From positions 1 to 6,310 of the forward strand of contig QKJO01000236.1 of assembly GCA_003249275.1 (NCBI GenBank): 6,310 nt of DNA, read 5' to 3'. Position numbers and translations under genes: made by a program. Positions 5,805 through 6,310 of this stretch are shown one piece after another. This DNA comes from Spirochaetaceae bacterium (GTDB lineage: Bacteria; Spirochaetota; Spirochaetia; Spirochaetales_E; Spirochaetaceae_B). Under the pieces are notes generated by a model. It had not been told where the DNA came from. It saw nothing but the letters and a program-made list of their open reading frames with translations, and did not search any database. Position 1 is the first letter of the stretch. Each line of letters begins with the position of its first letter.

Positions 5805-6310
5805 CTATCGTTTGACCCGTCCAGTGGCACTGCCGTTTTTAAGCGCCATGACCTCTTCGCAGGAGGAGTAATTGAAGTCTCCCTCGATGGAGTGACACAG
5901 ACAGGAAGCGGCGACAGCAAATTCCAGGGCATCCCTCGGGGCATCTTTGAATTCTCCGCTCAATCCGAAAATCAGTCCGGCTGAAAAAGAGTCCCCTCCG
6001 CCGAGCCGGTCGACGATATTCCTGATCTCATAGGGAGTGTACACTCCATCGGCTGCGGGTGCAAAGAAGGACGATCCGTCGGAACAACAGTATAGCATGG
6101 CTCCCCAGTTATTGTGATCCGCACTGATGCTTTCTCTTAAGGTAATGGCGATGTAACTGACCTGGGGAAACTGGGCATGGATCTGCCGGGCTACATCGGG
6201 ATACCGTTCTATATCGAGATGACCGGTATCCGCGTTGCTGTTGCCAGCTTTAATCCCCAGCACATCCTGGGCATCTTCCTCATTGCCGATGACCACATCC
6301 ACATATTTCA
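5805..6310 (-). CDS. kdgK: 2-keto-3-deoxygluconate kinase, PfkB family, partial (N-terminus beyond window)
   Basis: This enzyme phosphorylates 2-keto-3-deoxygluconate (KDG) with ATP to KDPG, which KDPG aldolase splits to pyruvate and glyceraldehyde 3-phosphate. It acts in the cytoplasm in uronate and aldonate breakdown. About 167 C-terminal residues are visible. The PfkB C-terminal signature IVDRLGGGDSFSAGLIFGL is present; the catalytic base is the Asp of GGGDSF, encoded at 5991-5993. GNEEDAQDVLGIKA, YIAITLRESISADHNNW and the ending SIEGDFN...GRVKR closely resemble bacterial KDG kinases as I recall them. The GTG at 6302 is an internal valine (KYVDVVIGNEEDA), not a start, and the reading frame continues off the right edge. 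About half of the usual 340 or so residues are missing, only because of the window boundary. It lies 98 bases upstream of the sensor kinase on the same strand. The PfkB family is certain; the KDG specificity is very likely. Confidence 0.9.
   Translation of the reverse strand, partial: KYVDVVIGNEEDAQDVLGIKAGNSNADTGHLDIERYPDVARQIHAQFPQVSYIAITLRESISADHNNWGAMLYCCSDGSSFFAPAADGVYTPYEIRNIVDRLGGGDSFSAGLIFGLSGEFKDAPRDALEFAVAASCLCHSIEGDFNYSSCEEVMALKNGSATGRVKR

Overview
The window looks like a stretch of a bacterial chromosome, probably from a free-living member of the Spirochaetota. That assignment is an inference. It rests on the 'AFANGQEE' signal-peptide end of the first solute-binding protein, which is typical of spirochaete binding proteins, and on a spirochaete/clostridial style of KDG kinase. 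Every supported gene is on the minus strand, so transcription runs from high to low coordinates and the genes are described in that order.

Transcription order: (1) 5805-6310, the C-terminal part of a PfkB-family 2-keto-3-deoxygluconate kinase (kdgK), cut by the window edge. (2) 4225-5706, a YesM-type membrane sensor histidine kinase. (3) 2580-4181, a YesN-type response regulator with an AraC DNA-binding domain. (4) 1557-2516, a divergent TctC/Bug-family periplasmic binding protein. (5) 531-1502, a second, more canonical TctC-family binding protein. (6) 1-366, the small membrane subunit TctB of a tripartite tricarboxylate transporter (TTT), starting at TTG and running off the window. The large subunit TctA would be expected beyond coordinate 1.

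Taken together, this looks like a sugar-acid or carboxylate uptake locus with its own signalling. A periplasmic ligand would be caught by one or both TctC proteins, the kinase would report to the AraC-type regulator, and the TTT complex would import the substrate. The kdgK gene hints at uronate or aldonate catabolism ending in KDG. Two tandem TctC proteins beside a sensor kinase recall the Bordetella pertussis BctC/BctDE case, where a TTT binding protein takes part in signal transduction. Here the kinase and regulator are of the YesM/YesN type, which is more usual beside sugar ABC transporters.

Three points deserve a second look. The kinase frame ends at an amber codon in the middle of the canonical C-terminal G-x-G motif, and the missing strand is still encoded, in frame, beyond the stop. 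The 164-base gap between the second tctC and tctB holds four GC-rich stem-loops. The first tctC-like protein has lost the glycine-rich middle loop kept by its neighbour. No RNA genes, insertion sequences, CRISPR arrays or plus-strand genes are supported.
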